Assembly (NCBI GenBank): GCA_021323265.1
Contig: JAJTCO010000027.1
Coordinates: forward strand, 1-64,000
Length of the DNA stretch: 64,000 bases
Direction of reading: 5' to 3'
Origin: Pseudoduganella sp.
Lineage (GTDB): Bacteria > Pseudomonadota > Gammaproteobacteria > Burkholderiales > Burkholderiaceae_D
In this document: positions 50,194 through 59,852 of the stretch, one piece after another
How positions within the stretch are numbered: position 1 is the stretch's first letter
How the letters are laid out: every line of letters begins with the position of its first letter
Notes under the pieces: generated by a model
Databases searched by the model: none
The model's input: the letters and a program-made list of their open reading frames with translations, nothing else
Told to the model about the DNA's origin: nothing
Made by a program: the position numbers and the translations under genes

Positions 50194-50922
50194 TTACAGG
50201 CCCAGGGCTTGCTTCTGCAGTTTCACCAGGTCGCGGATGCCGCCTTCGGCCAGGTCCAGCAGGCGGTTCATGGCGACGCGGTCGAAGGCGGCGCCTTCGG
50301 CCGTGCCCTGCACTTCCACGAACGCCCCCTGGTCGGTCATGATCACGTTCATGTCGGTATCGCAGTCCGAATCCTCCAGGTAGTCCAGGTCCAGCACCGG
50401 CACGCCCTGGTACACGCCGACCGAAATCGCCGCCACGAAATGCTTGACCGGGATGGTCTCGATCAGGCCGCGCGCCTTGAGCTTGGAGAACGCGTCGTAC
50501 GCCGCCACCATGGCGCCGGTGATGGCCGCGGTGCGCGTGCCGCCATCGGCCTGGATCACGTCGCAGTCCAGCTGCAGCGTGCGCTCGCCGAAGGCCTCCA
50601 GGTCGAAGGCCGCGCGCAGGGAACGGCCTATCAGGCGCTGGATCTCCTGGGTGCGGCCGCTTTGCTTGCCCTTGGCCGCTTCGCGGTCCATGCGCGAATG
50701 GGTCGAACGCGGCAGCATGCCGTATTCCGCCGTCATCCAGCCCTGGCCCTTGCCCTTCAGGAAGCCCGGCACGCGCTCTTCGATGCTGGCGGTGCAGATC
50801 ACCTTGGTGTCGCCGCACTCGATCAGGACCGAACCCTCGGCGTGCTTGGTGTAGTCGCGGGTGATGCGGATGTTGCGCAGCGCATCGACGGCGCGGCCGC
50901 TAGGGCGGGATACGGAAGTCAT
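50194..50922 (-). CDS. rph: ribonuclease PH
   Basis: [44 protein letters not shown]. Confidence 0.96.
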   Translation of the reverse strand: MTSVSRPSGRAVDALRNIRITRDYTKHAEGSVLIECGDTKVICTASIEERVPGFLKGKGQGWMTAEYGMLPRSTHSRMDREAAKGKQSGRTQEIQRLIGRSLRAAFDLEAFGERTLQLDCDVIQADGGTRTAAITGAMVAAYDAFSKLKARGLIETIPVKHFVAAISVGVYQGVPVLDLDYLEDSDCDTDMNVIMTDQGAFVEVQGTAEGAAFDRVAMNRLLDLAEGGIRDLVKLQKQALGL

Positions 50923-50929
50923 GTAAATC

Positions 50930-51862
50930 CTATTTCAAGAATTGGGAAGATTTTTCGATGGCGCCGCGGATTTCCGCGATCGCCTTTTCAATTTCGTCAT
51001 CGTCGAATACGTCGACCTCGGACTTGGCGCCGTGGATGGTGGTGCTGACCACGTCGTCGGGCAGGGCCTCGGTCGAAATCACGGTCGAACCGGCGTGCGT
51101 GGTCGGCGTGCCGTCCGCCACCAGCGCGCCCTGCCACATGATGGCCAGCGCCGTCACGTTGTCGCTGGTGTCGCCGGCGCGGCGCAGCGCGGTCGCCAGC
51201 ATATCAGGGACGGCGCGCACCACGGTCTGCGTGGTCAGCATCTGCACCAGCTCTTCGTCGCTCACCACCGCCCACAGGCCGTCGGAGCACAGCAGCAGCG
51301 TGTCGCCCGGCAGCAGGCTGGAACGGCCGGAAATCTCGATGCGCGGCGCGCTGCCCGCGCCCAGGCAGGAGAACAGCTTGTTGCGGTCGGGGTGCGTGTT
51401 GCGCGCCGAGGCCGGGATCTGGCCTTTCTCGATCATGTTCTCCACGTGCGAATGGTCGCGCGTGCGGCCATGGATCTGGCCATTGCGCACCCAGTACAGG
51501 CGCGAATCGCCGCAATGGGCCCACACCGCCGTGTTGTGCTGCACCAGGCAGGCCACGATGGTGGTGCGCGGCGACTCCGGCATGTTGTTGGCGGCCGTGT
51601 ACTTGTGGATCTCGCGGTGCGCCGCCTGCAGCGCCTCGTCCAGGAAGCGCTCGGCGCCCTTCACATACGGCGTGGCCTGCTGCTGGAACATCTGCGAGAT
51701 GGTGCGGGTGGCGATGGTGGCGGCGACCTCCCCGCGCGCGTGGCCGCCCATGCCGTCGGCCAGCACCAGCAGCAGCGCGTCGCGCGTGAAGCTGTAGCCC
51801 ATCCGGTCCTGGTTGACCTTGCGGCCGCCAATATGCGTTTCCTGATAAACGGCGAATTGCAT
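50930..51862 (-). CDS. PP2C-family Ser/Thr protein phosphatase
   Basis: [40 protein letters not shown]. Confidence 0.92.
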   Translation of the reverse strand: MQFAVYQETHIGGRKVNQDRMGYSFTRDALLLVLADGMGGHARGEVAATIATRTISQMFQQQATPYVKGAERFLDEALQAAHREIHKYTAANNMPESPRTTIVACLVQHNTAVWAHCGDSRLYWVRNGQIHGRTRDHSHVENMIEKGQIPASARNTHPDRNKLFSCLGAGSAPRIEISGRSSLLPGDTLLLCSDGLWAVVSDEELVQMLTTQTVVRAVPDMLATALRRAGDTSDNVTALAIMWQGALVADGTPTTHAGSTVISTEALPDDVVSTTIHGAKSEVDVFDDDEIEKAIAEIRGAIEKSSQFLK

Positions 51863-51874
51863 GGCGTGCCCTCC

Positions 51875-52867
51875 TTAATGTTGCGTGCCCGGGGCCGCAG
51901 GTTTCTTGCGGCCGAACCCGAGCTTGCCGGCCAGCTTGCCCAGCTTTTCCAGGGCCCCCGGCGGCGGCGGCGGCGCCGTGGGCGTCGGCGCCTGCTGCAG
52001 CAGTTTCTGCAGCTCGAACAAGCTTTGCGGGCGCGCCAGCGGATCGATCTGCAAGGACCATCGTACCAGTTTCACCAGCTCCGGCGAATAGTGGCCATCG
52101 AGCTTCTGGAAGTGCGGCTCCATCTTGTCTTCCTTGCGCCGCTGGTCGGCCGGCTGCGGCGGCTGCCCCACCATGCAGGCGAACATCGAGGCGCCGATCG
52201 AGTACACGTCCGTCCACGGTCCCAGCGCCTCGGTCTTGCTGTAGAGCTCAGGCGGGGCGAAGCCGGGGGTGTACATCGGCATCAGCTTGGGACTGTCGGA
52301 ATTGACGGTCTGGCGCGCCGCGCCGAAGTCCAGCAGCATGGGCGTGCCATCGGTACGCAGATAGATATTGGCCGGTTTCAGGTCCAGGTGCAGCAGTTTA
52401 TTGGTATGCACCTCGCGCAAGCCTTTCAGCACCTGCGTGAAGATCTGGCGCACGAAGGCCTCGCTGCAATTGCGTCCCTTGCTGCGCTGGTGCTGGATAT
52501 GGTCCTGCAGCGAATGCCCCGATTCGTACGCCATCACCATGTACACGGTTTCATTGGCGCGGAAGAAATTCAACACTCTTACAACATTTGGGTGTGAAAT
52601 TTTCGCCAGTGCACGCCCCTCTTCAAAAAAGCATTTCAGCCCGATTCTAAAGACCGGAAGGTTCGCTTTCGTGACAACAGGCACCATATCGCCCTCTTGA
52701 CGTAATGCAAGAGTACTTGGTAAATATTCTTTAATTGCAACCGCATTGCCCTCTGCGTCGTAGGCAAGGTACACAATACTGAACCCGCCAGACGCAATTT
52801 TCTTTACAATGCGGTATCCAGCAATTTCCAGACCATCCGGTAATGGAGCGTTGTTCTGAGCTGCCAT
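51875..52867 (-). CDS. Ser/Thr protein kinase
   Basis: IASGGFSIVYLAYD, VAIKEYLP, LLHLDLKPANIYL, LLDFGAAR, APPELY. Confidence 0.92.
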   Translation of the reverse strand: MAAQNNAPLPDGLEIAGYRIVKKIASGGFSIVYLAYDAEGNAVAIKEYLPSTLALRQEGDMVPVVTKANLPVFRIGLKCFFEEGRALAKISHPNVVRVLNFFRANETVYMVMAYESGHSLQDHIQHQRSKGRNCSEAFVRQIFTQVLKGLREVHTNKLLHLDLKPANIYLRTDGTPMLLDFGAARQTVNSDSPKLMPMYTPGFAPPELYSKTEALGPWTDVYSIGASMFACMVGQPPQPADQRRKEDKMEPHFQKLDGHYSPELVKLVRWSLQIDPLARPQSLFELQKLLQQAPTPTAPPPPPGALEKLGKLAGKLGFGRKKPAAPGTQH

Positions 52868-52949
52868 AAGTTTCCTCGCTTCAACTAAACCGGATTGTGT
52901 GGGACAAAGCAATACATTGTAAAGACAAAGACAAAATCGGGGATATCCT

Positions 52950-53855
52950 TTGAGCATTTCCAGCATGACTGGCTACGCAGTAGCCACCAGCGAAAGCGCT
53001 GCGGGCACACTGACAATTGAAATCAAGAGCGTCAATTCGCGCTTCCTTGACTTACAGTTCCGCATTAATGACGACCTGCGCGCCCTCGAACCCGATTTGC
53101 GCTCCGCCATCATGGGCACGATCACCCGCGGCAAGGTGGAACTGCGCCTGAGCTTTGGACGCAAGGCCGCCGCCGCCGGCACCCAGGCCCTGAATGTCGC
53201 CCTGCTCAACGAGCTGGCGCGCCTGCAAGGCGAGGTGGGCAGCCACTTCCCCGGCGCGGGCCAGATGAGCGTTGCCGAACTACTGCGCTGGCCGGGCGTC
53301 GTGGAAGAGGCCCAGATCGGCCAGGAATCGCTGCAGGCCGACGTTTCGGCCCTGATGGGCAAGACCCTGTCCGCCTTCGTGCAAAGCCGCCAGCGCGAAG
53401 GTGCGGCGCTGGAAGCGATGCTGGTGTCGCGCATCGAAGCGATGGAAGGCATCGTGAAGCGCATCACCCCCCTGATCCCGCAAGTAGTTGCACAATTCCA
53501 ACAGAAAGCCGTGGAGCGCATGCAGGAAGCGCTGGGGCTGGCCTGCCAGGGCTCCAACACGGCCATGTCGCGCCAGGACGCCATGGAGCGCATCCGCCAG
53601 GAAGTGATCCTGTACGGCATCCGCATCGACGTAGCGGAAGAGCTGGGCCGCCTGTCCGCCCACCTGGGCGAAACGCGCCACATCCTGAAAAAAGGCGGCC
53701 AGGTCGGCAAGCGCCTGGACTTCATGATGCAGGAGCTGAACCGCGAAGCGAACACCCTGGGCGCCAAGGCGTCCGTCAAGGAACTGGCCGACGCCTCGAT
53801 GGAACTGAAGCTGCTGATCGAGCAGATGCGCGAGCAGGTCCAGAACCTCGAGTAA
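52950..53855 (+). CDS. yicC: YicC/YloC family endoribonuclease-related protein
   Basis: MSISSMTGYAVATSESAAGTLTIEIKSVNSRFLDLQFR...EELGRLSAHL. Confidence 0.94.
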   Translation: MSISSMTGYAVATSESAAGTLTIEIKSVNSRFLDLQFRINDDLRALEPDLRSAIMGTITRGKVELRLSFGRKAAAAGTQALNVALLNELARLQGEVGSHFPGAGQMSVAELLRWPGVVEEAQIGQESLQADVSALMGKTLSAFVQSRQREGAALEAMLVSRIEAMEGIVKRITPLIPQVVAQFQQKAVERMQEALGLACQGSNTAMSRQDAMERIRQEVILYGIRIDVAEELGRLSAHLGETRHILKKGGQVGKRLDFMMQELNREANTLGAKASVKELADASMELKLLIEQMREQVQNLE

Positions 53856-53864
53856 TCGCCCTTC

Positions 53865-53927
53865 AAAAAATCGGGGACGGAACACGTTTTTCGCGATGTG
53901 AAAAACGTGTTCCGTCCCCGATTTTTT
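53865..53927. repeat. long perfect inverted repeat (27-bp arms), REP-like palindrome and/or bidirectional terminator
   Basis: aaaaaatcggggacggaacacgttttt(cgcgatgtg)aaaaacgtgttccgtccccgatttttt. Confidence 0.85.
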
Positions 53928-53933
53928 TCTGCC

Positions 53934-55244
53934 CTACCGCGTCAGGCGGTACAACAGGATGGCGGTGCGGATGGCGCCTTGTTCGATGGACTTGACGTCG
54001 AGATCTTCGCCGGGGGCGTGCGCGCCGCGGCCGACGGCGCCCAGGCCGTCCAGGCTGTCCACGTACGGGGCGACGAACTGGACGTCGCCGGCGCCGCGCA
54101 AGCCGGGCGGCAAGGCGGCGATCGGGCCCAGCCCGGCATCGGCGCTTGCCTGCGAATACAGTTCCAGCACCTTCAGGTTGCCTGCCGTGGGCGCCATCGG
54201 CGGGTAGCCGTCCTGGAAGCGGATCTCGGCGCTGGTGCCGGGCAGGTTCTGCGCCGCGATCGTGCGCATGCGCGCCCGTGCCAGTTCGCCCTGCTCGGGG
54301 GTGAGGAAGCGCAGGTCGCCGCGCACCACGCTGGTGTTGGCGATGACATTGCTCTTGCCGAAGGCGCTGCCCTTGGCTGTCGCGTCGTCATACGCCACCT
54401 CGGTGCCGCCCAGGATGACGCCCGGGTTGAACGTCAGGTTCGGTTCCTGCAGCTGCTGGCGGAAGGCGTCCAGGATGCGCGCCGTTTCATACACCGCGCC
54501 ATAGCCCGCCGTGGCGTTGAAAATGCCGGAGGAATGGCCTTGCCGGCCTTTCACTTCCAGCTGCCAGGAGGTCGATGAACGGCGGCCAATGGTCCCGGTG
54601 GCCTTGCCCTGTTCGTCGAGCACCGTCCCTTCGAACGCCAGCGCAACGTCGCTGCGCTTGGCCAGCTCCACCATGTCGCGGCGCGAGATCTCTTTCGGAT
54701 CGCCAGCGTTTTCCTCGTCGCCCGTGAAGATCACGTTGACGCTGGTATTGCCCAGCGCGCCGGCGGCGTGCAGCGCGCGCAGCGCTTCCAGGATGATGAC
54801 GTTGCCGCCCTTCATGTCGTTGACGCCCTGGCCGCGCGCGCGGTCGCCGCTGCGCTCCCATTTCTGCATCGGGCTGTCGGCCTCGAACACCGTATCGAGG
54901 TGGCCGATCATCAGCACGCGCTTACCCCGCTTGCCTTCGCGCCGCGCCACCAGGTGTCCGGCGCGCTGCATCTCCTTGGGCATCTCGACCCATTGGGTCT
55001 TGAAACCAAGCTTGTCGAACTCAGCGCGGAACAGCTTGCCCACTTCGCGCACACCGGCGTGGTTCATGGTGCCGCTGTTGATGTTGACCGACTTCTCCAG
55101 GAGCTCGAGCGCCTTGCCGGCGTTGGCCTTGACGATGCCGGCTATGCGTTCTTCTTCGGGCGTCAGCGACTGCGCTGCGGCGCCCCCCATCAGTCCAGCG
55201 GCAAACAGCGAAACGAACAGGCGGGTCAGGCGCATTTCTGGCAT
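53934..55244 (-). CDS. M20 family metallopeptidase (glutamate carboxypeptidase-like), exported
   Basis: Signal peptide, MIGHLDTVFE, GVNDMKGGNV, TGDEENAGD. Confidence 0.9.
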   Translation of the reverse strand: MPEMRLTRLFVSLFAAGLMGGAAAQSLTPEEERIAGIVKANAGKALELLEKSVNINSGTMNHAGVREVGKLFRAEFDKLGFKTQWVEMPKEMQRAGHLVARREGKRGKRVLMIGHLDTVFEADSPMQKWERSGDRARGQGVNDMKGGNVIILEALRALHAAGALGNTSVNVIFTGDEENAGDPKEISRRDMVELAKRSDVALAFEGTVLDEQGKATGTIGRRSSTSWQLEVKGRQGHSSGIFNATAGYGAVYETARILDAFRQQLQEPNLTFNPGVILGGTEVAYDDATAKGSAFGKSNVIANTSVVRGDLRFLTPEQGELARARMRTIAAQNLPGTSAEIRFQDGYPPMAPTAGNLKVLELYSQASADAGLGPIAALPPGLRGAGDVQFVAPYVDSLDGLGAVGRGAHAPGEDLDVKSIEQGAIRTAILLYRLTR

Positions 55245-55279
55245 CCTCCGAAAAAGTGTGTGCGTACTCTACTACGAAA

Positions 55280-56032
55280 ATGAAAGACGCGACTATCCGT
55301 GTCGGCATCGGCGGCTGGGACTTCCCGCCCTGGCGCGACACCTTCTACCCGCCCGAGGTGCCCATGCGGCGCGCGCTGGAGTATGCCAGCGGCGTGCTGG
55401 GCAGCATCGAGATCAACAGCACCTTCTACCGCAACGCGAAGCCCGAGCATTTCGCGGCGTGGGCCGCGCGCACGCCGGACGACTTTGTCTTTGCCCTGAA
55501 GGCTTCGCGCTACGCGACCAACCGCAAGGTGCTGGGCGAGGCGGGCGAATCGGTCGAGCGCTTCCTGGGCAGCGGCCTGTCCGAACTGGGCGACAAGCTG
55601 GGGCCGATCCTGTGGCAACTGGCGGCGACCAAGCGCTTCGACCCGGACGACCTGGAGGCGTTCTTCCAGCTGCTGCCGCCCAGGCTGGGCAAGCGCAAGC
55701 TGCGCCACGTACTCGATGCGCGGCACGAGAGCTTCCTGTGCAAGGAGTACCTGGCGCTGGCGCGCAAGTACAAGGTGGCGACGGTGCTGACCGATTCGCC
55801 GAAGTTCCCCCACTTCAGCGAGCTGACCGCGCGCGACTTCGTCTATGCGCGCCTGATGGATGCGCGCAGCGAGGTGGCCACCGGCTACACGCGGCCGGCC
55901 CTGAAGAAGTGGGCGGCGCAGGCGCAGCAATGGGCCGACGGCGGCAGGCGCGACGTCTTCATCTACTTCATCAACGGTGCCAAGGAGCGCGCCCCGGCGG
56001 CGGCGCTGCAATTGCAGCGCAACCTGGCCTAG
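55280..56032 (+). CDS. DUF72 domain protein
   Basis: IRVGIGGWDFPPWRDTFYPPEV...EINSTFYRNAKPE. Confidence 0.9.
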   Translation: MKDATIRVGIGGWDFPPWRDTFYPPEVPMRRALEYASGVLGSIEINSTFYRNAKPEHFAAWAARTPDDFVFALKASRYATNRKVLGEAGESVERFLGSGLSELGDKLGPILWQLAATKRFDPDDLEAFFQLLPPRLGKRKLRHVLDARHESFLCKEYLALARKYKVATVLTDSPKFPHFSELTARDFVYARLMDARSEVATGYTRPALKKWAAQAQQWADGGRRDVFIYFINGAKERAPAAALQLQRNLA

Positions 56033-57069
56033 CCAGGCGCGTCGGCGGGGAAGGACACCACGTGGTCGGCACCGAGCGTGATGCCGATGCGTTCGCCCAG
56101 GGCGTGATTGTGGTGGCTAGGGACCAGCGAAAGCACGTGCGCGCCGCTGGCCAGGCGCAGCGTGTACAGGAATTCCGCGCCGCGGAAGGCCTTGGCCACC
56201 ACTTCCGCCGTCAGCGCGCTGGCGTCGTCGTGCAGCACGTCGTCCGGCCGCAGCAGCACATCCACCTTGCGCCCCGCCGCGCCTTGCGCGCCCTGCGTGT
56301 CCAGGCTGCCCAGTTCGAAGCGGATGCGGCCATCCGCCTGCACCTCGCCCGGCAGGAACACGCCCTGCCCGACAAAGTCTGCCACGAAGCGGTTGGCGGG
56401 ACGGTGGTACAGGTTGTAAGGCGTGTCCCATTGCTGGATGCGGCCTTCGTGCATCACGCCGACCATGTCGGCAAAAGCGAAGGCTTCGTACTGGTCGTGC
56501 GTGACCAGGATGGCGCTCACTCCTTCGGCGCGCAGGATCTGGCGCACTTCCTGCGCCAGGCGTTCGCGCAGGTCGATGTCGAGGTTGGAGAAGGGTTCGT
56601 CCAGCAGCAGCAGGCGCGGACGGGGCGCCAGCGCACGCGCCAGGGCCACGCGCTGTTGCTGGCCACCGGACAGCTCGTGCGGATAGCGCTCGCCCTGCCC
56701 TGCCAGGCCCACCGTCTGCAGCAGCGCCGCGACGCGTTCCTGCCGTTCCCGGGGCGCCAGGCCAAAGCCGATGTTTCCCGCCACCGTCAGATGGGGGAAC
56801 AGGGCGTAATCCTGGAATACCATGCCGACGCGGCGCTTTTCGGCCGGCACGTGCAGCCCTGGGCGCGCCACGATGTCGCCCTCGATCGCGATGCTGCCCG
56901 CGGCTGTCGCCTCGAAGCCGGCAATGCAGCGCAGGACCGTGGTCTTGCCACAGCCCGAAGGGCCAAGCAGGCAAGCGATGCTGCCGGCCGCCAGTTGCAG
57001 CGACAGGCGGTCCACCACCGTGTTGCTGCCGAATGCGTAGGAAATTTGCTGCAAGTCGAGGATAGGCAT
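56029..57069 (-). CDS. iron(III)-type ABC transporter ATP-binding protein
   Basis: LLGPSGCGKTTVLRCIAG, LSGGQQQRVALARAL, LLLDEPFSNLD. Confidence 0.9.
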   Translation of the reverse strand: MPILDLQQISYAFGSNTVVDRLSLQLAAGSIACLLGPSGCGKTTVLRCIAGFEATAAGSIAIEGDIVARPGLHVPAEKRRVGMVFQDYALFPHLTVAGNIGFGLAPRERQERVAALLQTVGLAGQGERYPHELSGGQQQRVALARALAPRPRLLLLDEPFSNLDIDLRERLAQEVRQILRAEGVSAILVTHDQYEAFAFADMVGVMHEGRIQQWDTPYNLYHRPANRFVADFVGQGVFLPGEVQADGRIRFELGSLDTQGAQGAAGRKVDVLLRPDDVLHDDASALTAEVVAKAFRGAEFLYTLRLASGAHVLSLVPSHHNHALGERIGITLGADHVVSFPADAPG

Positions 57070-57109
57070 AGCACGCAATTATAATTCCCCTTTTCGCAAC
57101 GGAGCCATC

Positions 57110-58792
57110 TTGCCCACAGCACTCGCCCGCCACGCCTGGCGCACACTGAAAGCGCAACCGGCCATCTTCTGGTGGGCGCTGGGCGTGGCCTTGCTCGTTG
57201 CCCTGCCCATCGCCAGCGTGGCGGCCCACCTGCTGGCCGGCCAGGGCGGCGAAACCTGGTCCCACCTGGCCGACACGGTGCTGGGCGGCTATATCGGCAA
57301 CACCTTGCGCCTGTGCGTCGGCGTGGCGCTGGGCACGGTGCTGGTCGGCACCGGCGCTGCCTGGCTGGTCACCATGCACGATTTTCCGGGCCGCCGCCTG
57401 TTCGAATGGGCGCTGGTGCTGCCGCTGGCGGTGCCGGCCTACGTCATGGCCTATACCTACACCGACCTGCTGCAGTTCGTCGGGCCGGTGCAAAGCTGGC
57501 TGCGCGCGGTCACCGGCTGGGAAGCCGGCCAGTACTGGTTCCCGGACGTGCGTACCGTAGGCGGCGCGGTGCTGATGTTCGTCTTCGTGCTCTACCCCTA
57601 CGTCTACCTGCTGGCGCGCACCGCCTTCCTGGAGCGCGCGGCGGGCGTGCTGGAAGCGGGCCGCTCGCTTGGCCTGGGCCCCTGGTCCAACTTCGTGCGC
57701 GTGTCGCTGCCGCTGGCGCGGCCGGCCATCGCCACCGGCGCCGCCCTGGCGCTGATGGAGACGCTGGCCGACTATGGCGCGGTGTCCTATTTCGGCGTGC
57801 ACACCTTCACCACCGGCATCTATCGCGCCTGGTTTTCGCTGGGCGACCGCGTGGCGGCGTCGCAACTGGCTGCCACCTTGCTCGGTTTCGTCGCCCTGGT
57901 GCTGTGGCTGGAACATGTGGCACGGGGCCGCGCGCGCTTCCACAACACCGGCCGCCGCGCGCCGCAGGCCGTGCAGCGCCTGCGCGGCGCGCGCGCCTGG
58001 CTGGCCTGCCTGGGCTGCGCCCTGCCGCTGCTGCTCGGCTTCCTGCTGCCTGGCGCGCGCCTGCTGCACATGGCGCTGGCCGGCGGCGACGCGCAGTTCG
58101 GCGCGCGCTTCGTGGAACTGGCGCGCAACAGCTTTGCGCTGGCGGCGCTGACGGCGTGCTGCGCCGCGCTGCTGGCGGTACTGCTGGCCTATGCCGGGCG
58201 CCTGTCGGCGCATCCCCTGCTGCGCCTGGCCAACGGCACGGTGGGCCTGGGCTATGCGGTGCCCGGCTCGGTGATCGCGGTGGGCGTGCTGGTGCCGCTG
58301 GCCTGGCTGGACAACCGGCTGGCGCAGGCCGTGGCGGCCGTCACCGGAAGCAGTCCGGGCCTGCTGCTGACGGGCGGCATCGCAGCGCTCGTGTATGCCT
58401 ACCTGGTGCGCTACCAGACGGTGGCGCTGCGCACGGTGCAGGCCAGCCTGGGCAAGATCACGCCCAACATGGACGAAGCGGCGCGCTCCCTGGGCCAGGC
58501 CCAGATGGGGGTCCTGCGGCGCGTGCACCTGCCGCTGTTGCGCGGCAGCTTGCTCACGGCCGCGCTACTGGTGTTTGTCGACGTGATGAAGGAACTGCCG
58601 GCCACGCTGGTGATGCGGCCGTTCAATTTCGACACCCTGGCCACGCAAGCCTTCACGCTGGCGGCGGACGAACGCCTGGCCGAGGCGTCCACCGCCGCCC
58701 TGGCCATCGTGGCCGTGGGCATCGTGCCGCTGCTGATCCTGTCGCGCCAGATCCGCCAGGGCAGTGCTTACTGCCAGCCGGCGCGGTCGTAA
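57110..58792 (+). CDS. iron(III)-type ABC transporter permease (duplicated permease domain)
   Basis: TTG start; two BPD-type permease halves, EAGRSLGLGPWSNFVRVSLPLARPA and DEAARSLGQAQMGVLRRVHLPLLRGSL. Confidence 0.88.
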   Translation: MPTALARHAWRTLKAQPAIFWWALGVALLVALPIASVAAHLLAGQGGETWSHLADTVLGGYIGNTLRLCVGVALGTVLVGTGAAWLVTMHDFPGRRLFEWALVLPLAVPAYVMAYTYTDLLQFVGPVQSWLRAVTGWEAGQYWFPDVRTVGGAVLMFVFVLYPYVYLLARTAFLERAAGVLEAGRSLGLGPWSNFVRVSLPLARPAIATGAALALMETLADYGAVSYFGVHTFTTGIYRAWFSLGDRVAASQLAATLLGFVALVLWLEHVARGRARFHNTGRRAPQAVQRLRGARAWLACLGCALPLLLGFLLPGARLLHMALAGGDAQFGARFVELARNSFALAALTACCAALLAVLLAYAGRLSAHPLLRLANGTVGLGYAVPGSVIAVGVLVPLAWLDNRLAQAVAAVTGSSPGLLLTGGIAALVYAYLVRYQTVALRTVQASLGKITPNMDEAARSLGQAQMGVLRRVHLPLLRGSLLTAALLVFVDVMKELPATLVMRPFNFDTLATQAFTLAADERLAEASTAALAIVAVGIVPLLILSRQIRQGSAYCQPARS

Positions 58793-59775
58793 ATCTTCTG
58801 CACCGCGGCCTGGTGCCGGGCCAGCTTGCCCACGCCGATGCTGTCCTGCTTGAAGTTGCCCAGTTTGGCCAGGGCCGGATTGGCAGTCTTCACGCCGGCC
58901 ACCACCGGCCACTCGTTGTTGCCGTCGGCGAAGTACACCTGGGCCGCGTCCGACGCCAGGTACTCCAGGAACTTGACGGCGGCCTCCTTGTGCGGCGCCG
59001 TCTTCAGCACGCCCGCCCCGGAAATATTCACGTGGGTGCCTTCGCCCTTCTGGTTCGGCCACACCACGCTGACCGACTCCATCAGCTTCTTGTCTTCCGG
59101 CTTGTCCGAGCGCATCAGGCGCGCCACGTAATAGGAATTGGCCAGCGCCACGCCGCATTCGCCGGCCGCGACGGCCTTGATCTGGTCGGTGTCGCCGCCC
59201 TTGGGCGCGCGCGCGAAGTTGGCCACCAGTCCCTTGGCCCAGTCGAACACCTTCTGCTCGCCGCCGCGCTCGTACAGGGCGGCGCCCAGCGACAGGTTGT
59301 ACGGGTGGGCGCCGGAGCGCACGCATACCTTGCCCTTCAGGCGCGGGTTGGCCAGGTCTTCGTAGTTCTGCACGTCGGCGCCGTTGACGCTCTTGTTATG
59401 CACGATGACGCGGGCGCGCAGGGAGAAGGCATACCAGTCGGCGGTGCGCAAGTGGGCGGGAATGCGCGCGTTCAGCGTGGCCGATTGCACCGGCGCGAAC
59501 AGCTGCAGTTCATCGGCCTTGGCCAGGCGCGCCGCGTCCACCGTCAGCAGCACGTCGGCCGGGCTGTTCGCCCCTTCGTTGCGGATGCGTTCGAGCAGCT
59601 CGTTCTCGCCCGCCTCGATGCGGTTGATCTTGATGCCGGTCTGCTTGGTGAAGTTGTCGTACAGCGCCTGGTCGGTCTGGTAATGGCGCGCCGAGTACAG
59701 GTTCAGCACCTGTGACTGGGCGGCGCCAGCGGCCAGGGTGGCCGCCAGCAGGGCGGCGAGTTGCAGCAGCTTCAT
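58768..59775 (-). CDS. iron(III)-type ABC transporter substrate-binding protein
   Basis: Signal peptide, VLNLYSARHYQTDQALYDNFTKQTGIKINRIEAGENELLERIRNEGANSPADVLLTVDAARL. Confidence 0.92.
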   Translation of the reverse strand: MKLLQLAALLAATLAAGAAQSQVLNLYSARHYQTDQALYDNFTKQTGIKINRIEAGENELLERIRNEGANSPADVLLTVDAARLAKADELQLFAPVQSATLNARIPAHLRTADWYAFSLRARVIVHNKSVNGADVQNYEDLANPRLKGKVCVRSGAHPYNLSLGAALYERGGEQKVFDWAKGLVANFARAPKGGDTDQIKAVAAGECGVALANSYYVARLMRSDKPEDKKLMESVSVVWPNQKGEGTHVNISGAGVLKTAPHKEAAVKFLEYLASDAAQVYFADGNNEWPVVAGVKTANPALAKLGNFKQDSIGVGKLARHQAAVQKIYDRAGWQ

Positions 59776-59830
59776 GAGGGCATTCTCCAGGGAAGGGATG
59801 AAGCCCCGATGCTAGCAAACAATGCAAGCT

Positions 59831-59852
59831 AAATGCAAACGATTCTCATTTT
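59831..59852 (-). promoter_or_regulatory. candidate Fur box upstream of the iron ABC substrate-binding gene
   Basis: Minus strand AAAATGAGAATCGTTTGCATTT; Fur-type AATGAGAATCrTT core. Confidence 0.7.

Noticed and set aside
56117-59715. 803-aa minus and 847-aa plus ORFs
   Set aside because: Off-frame or antisense readings of iron ABC genes.
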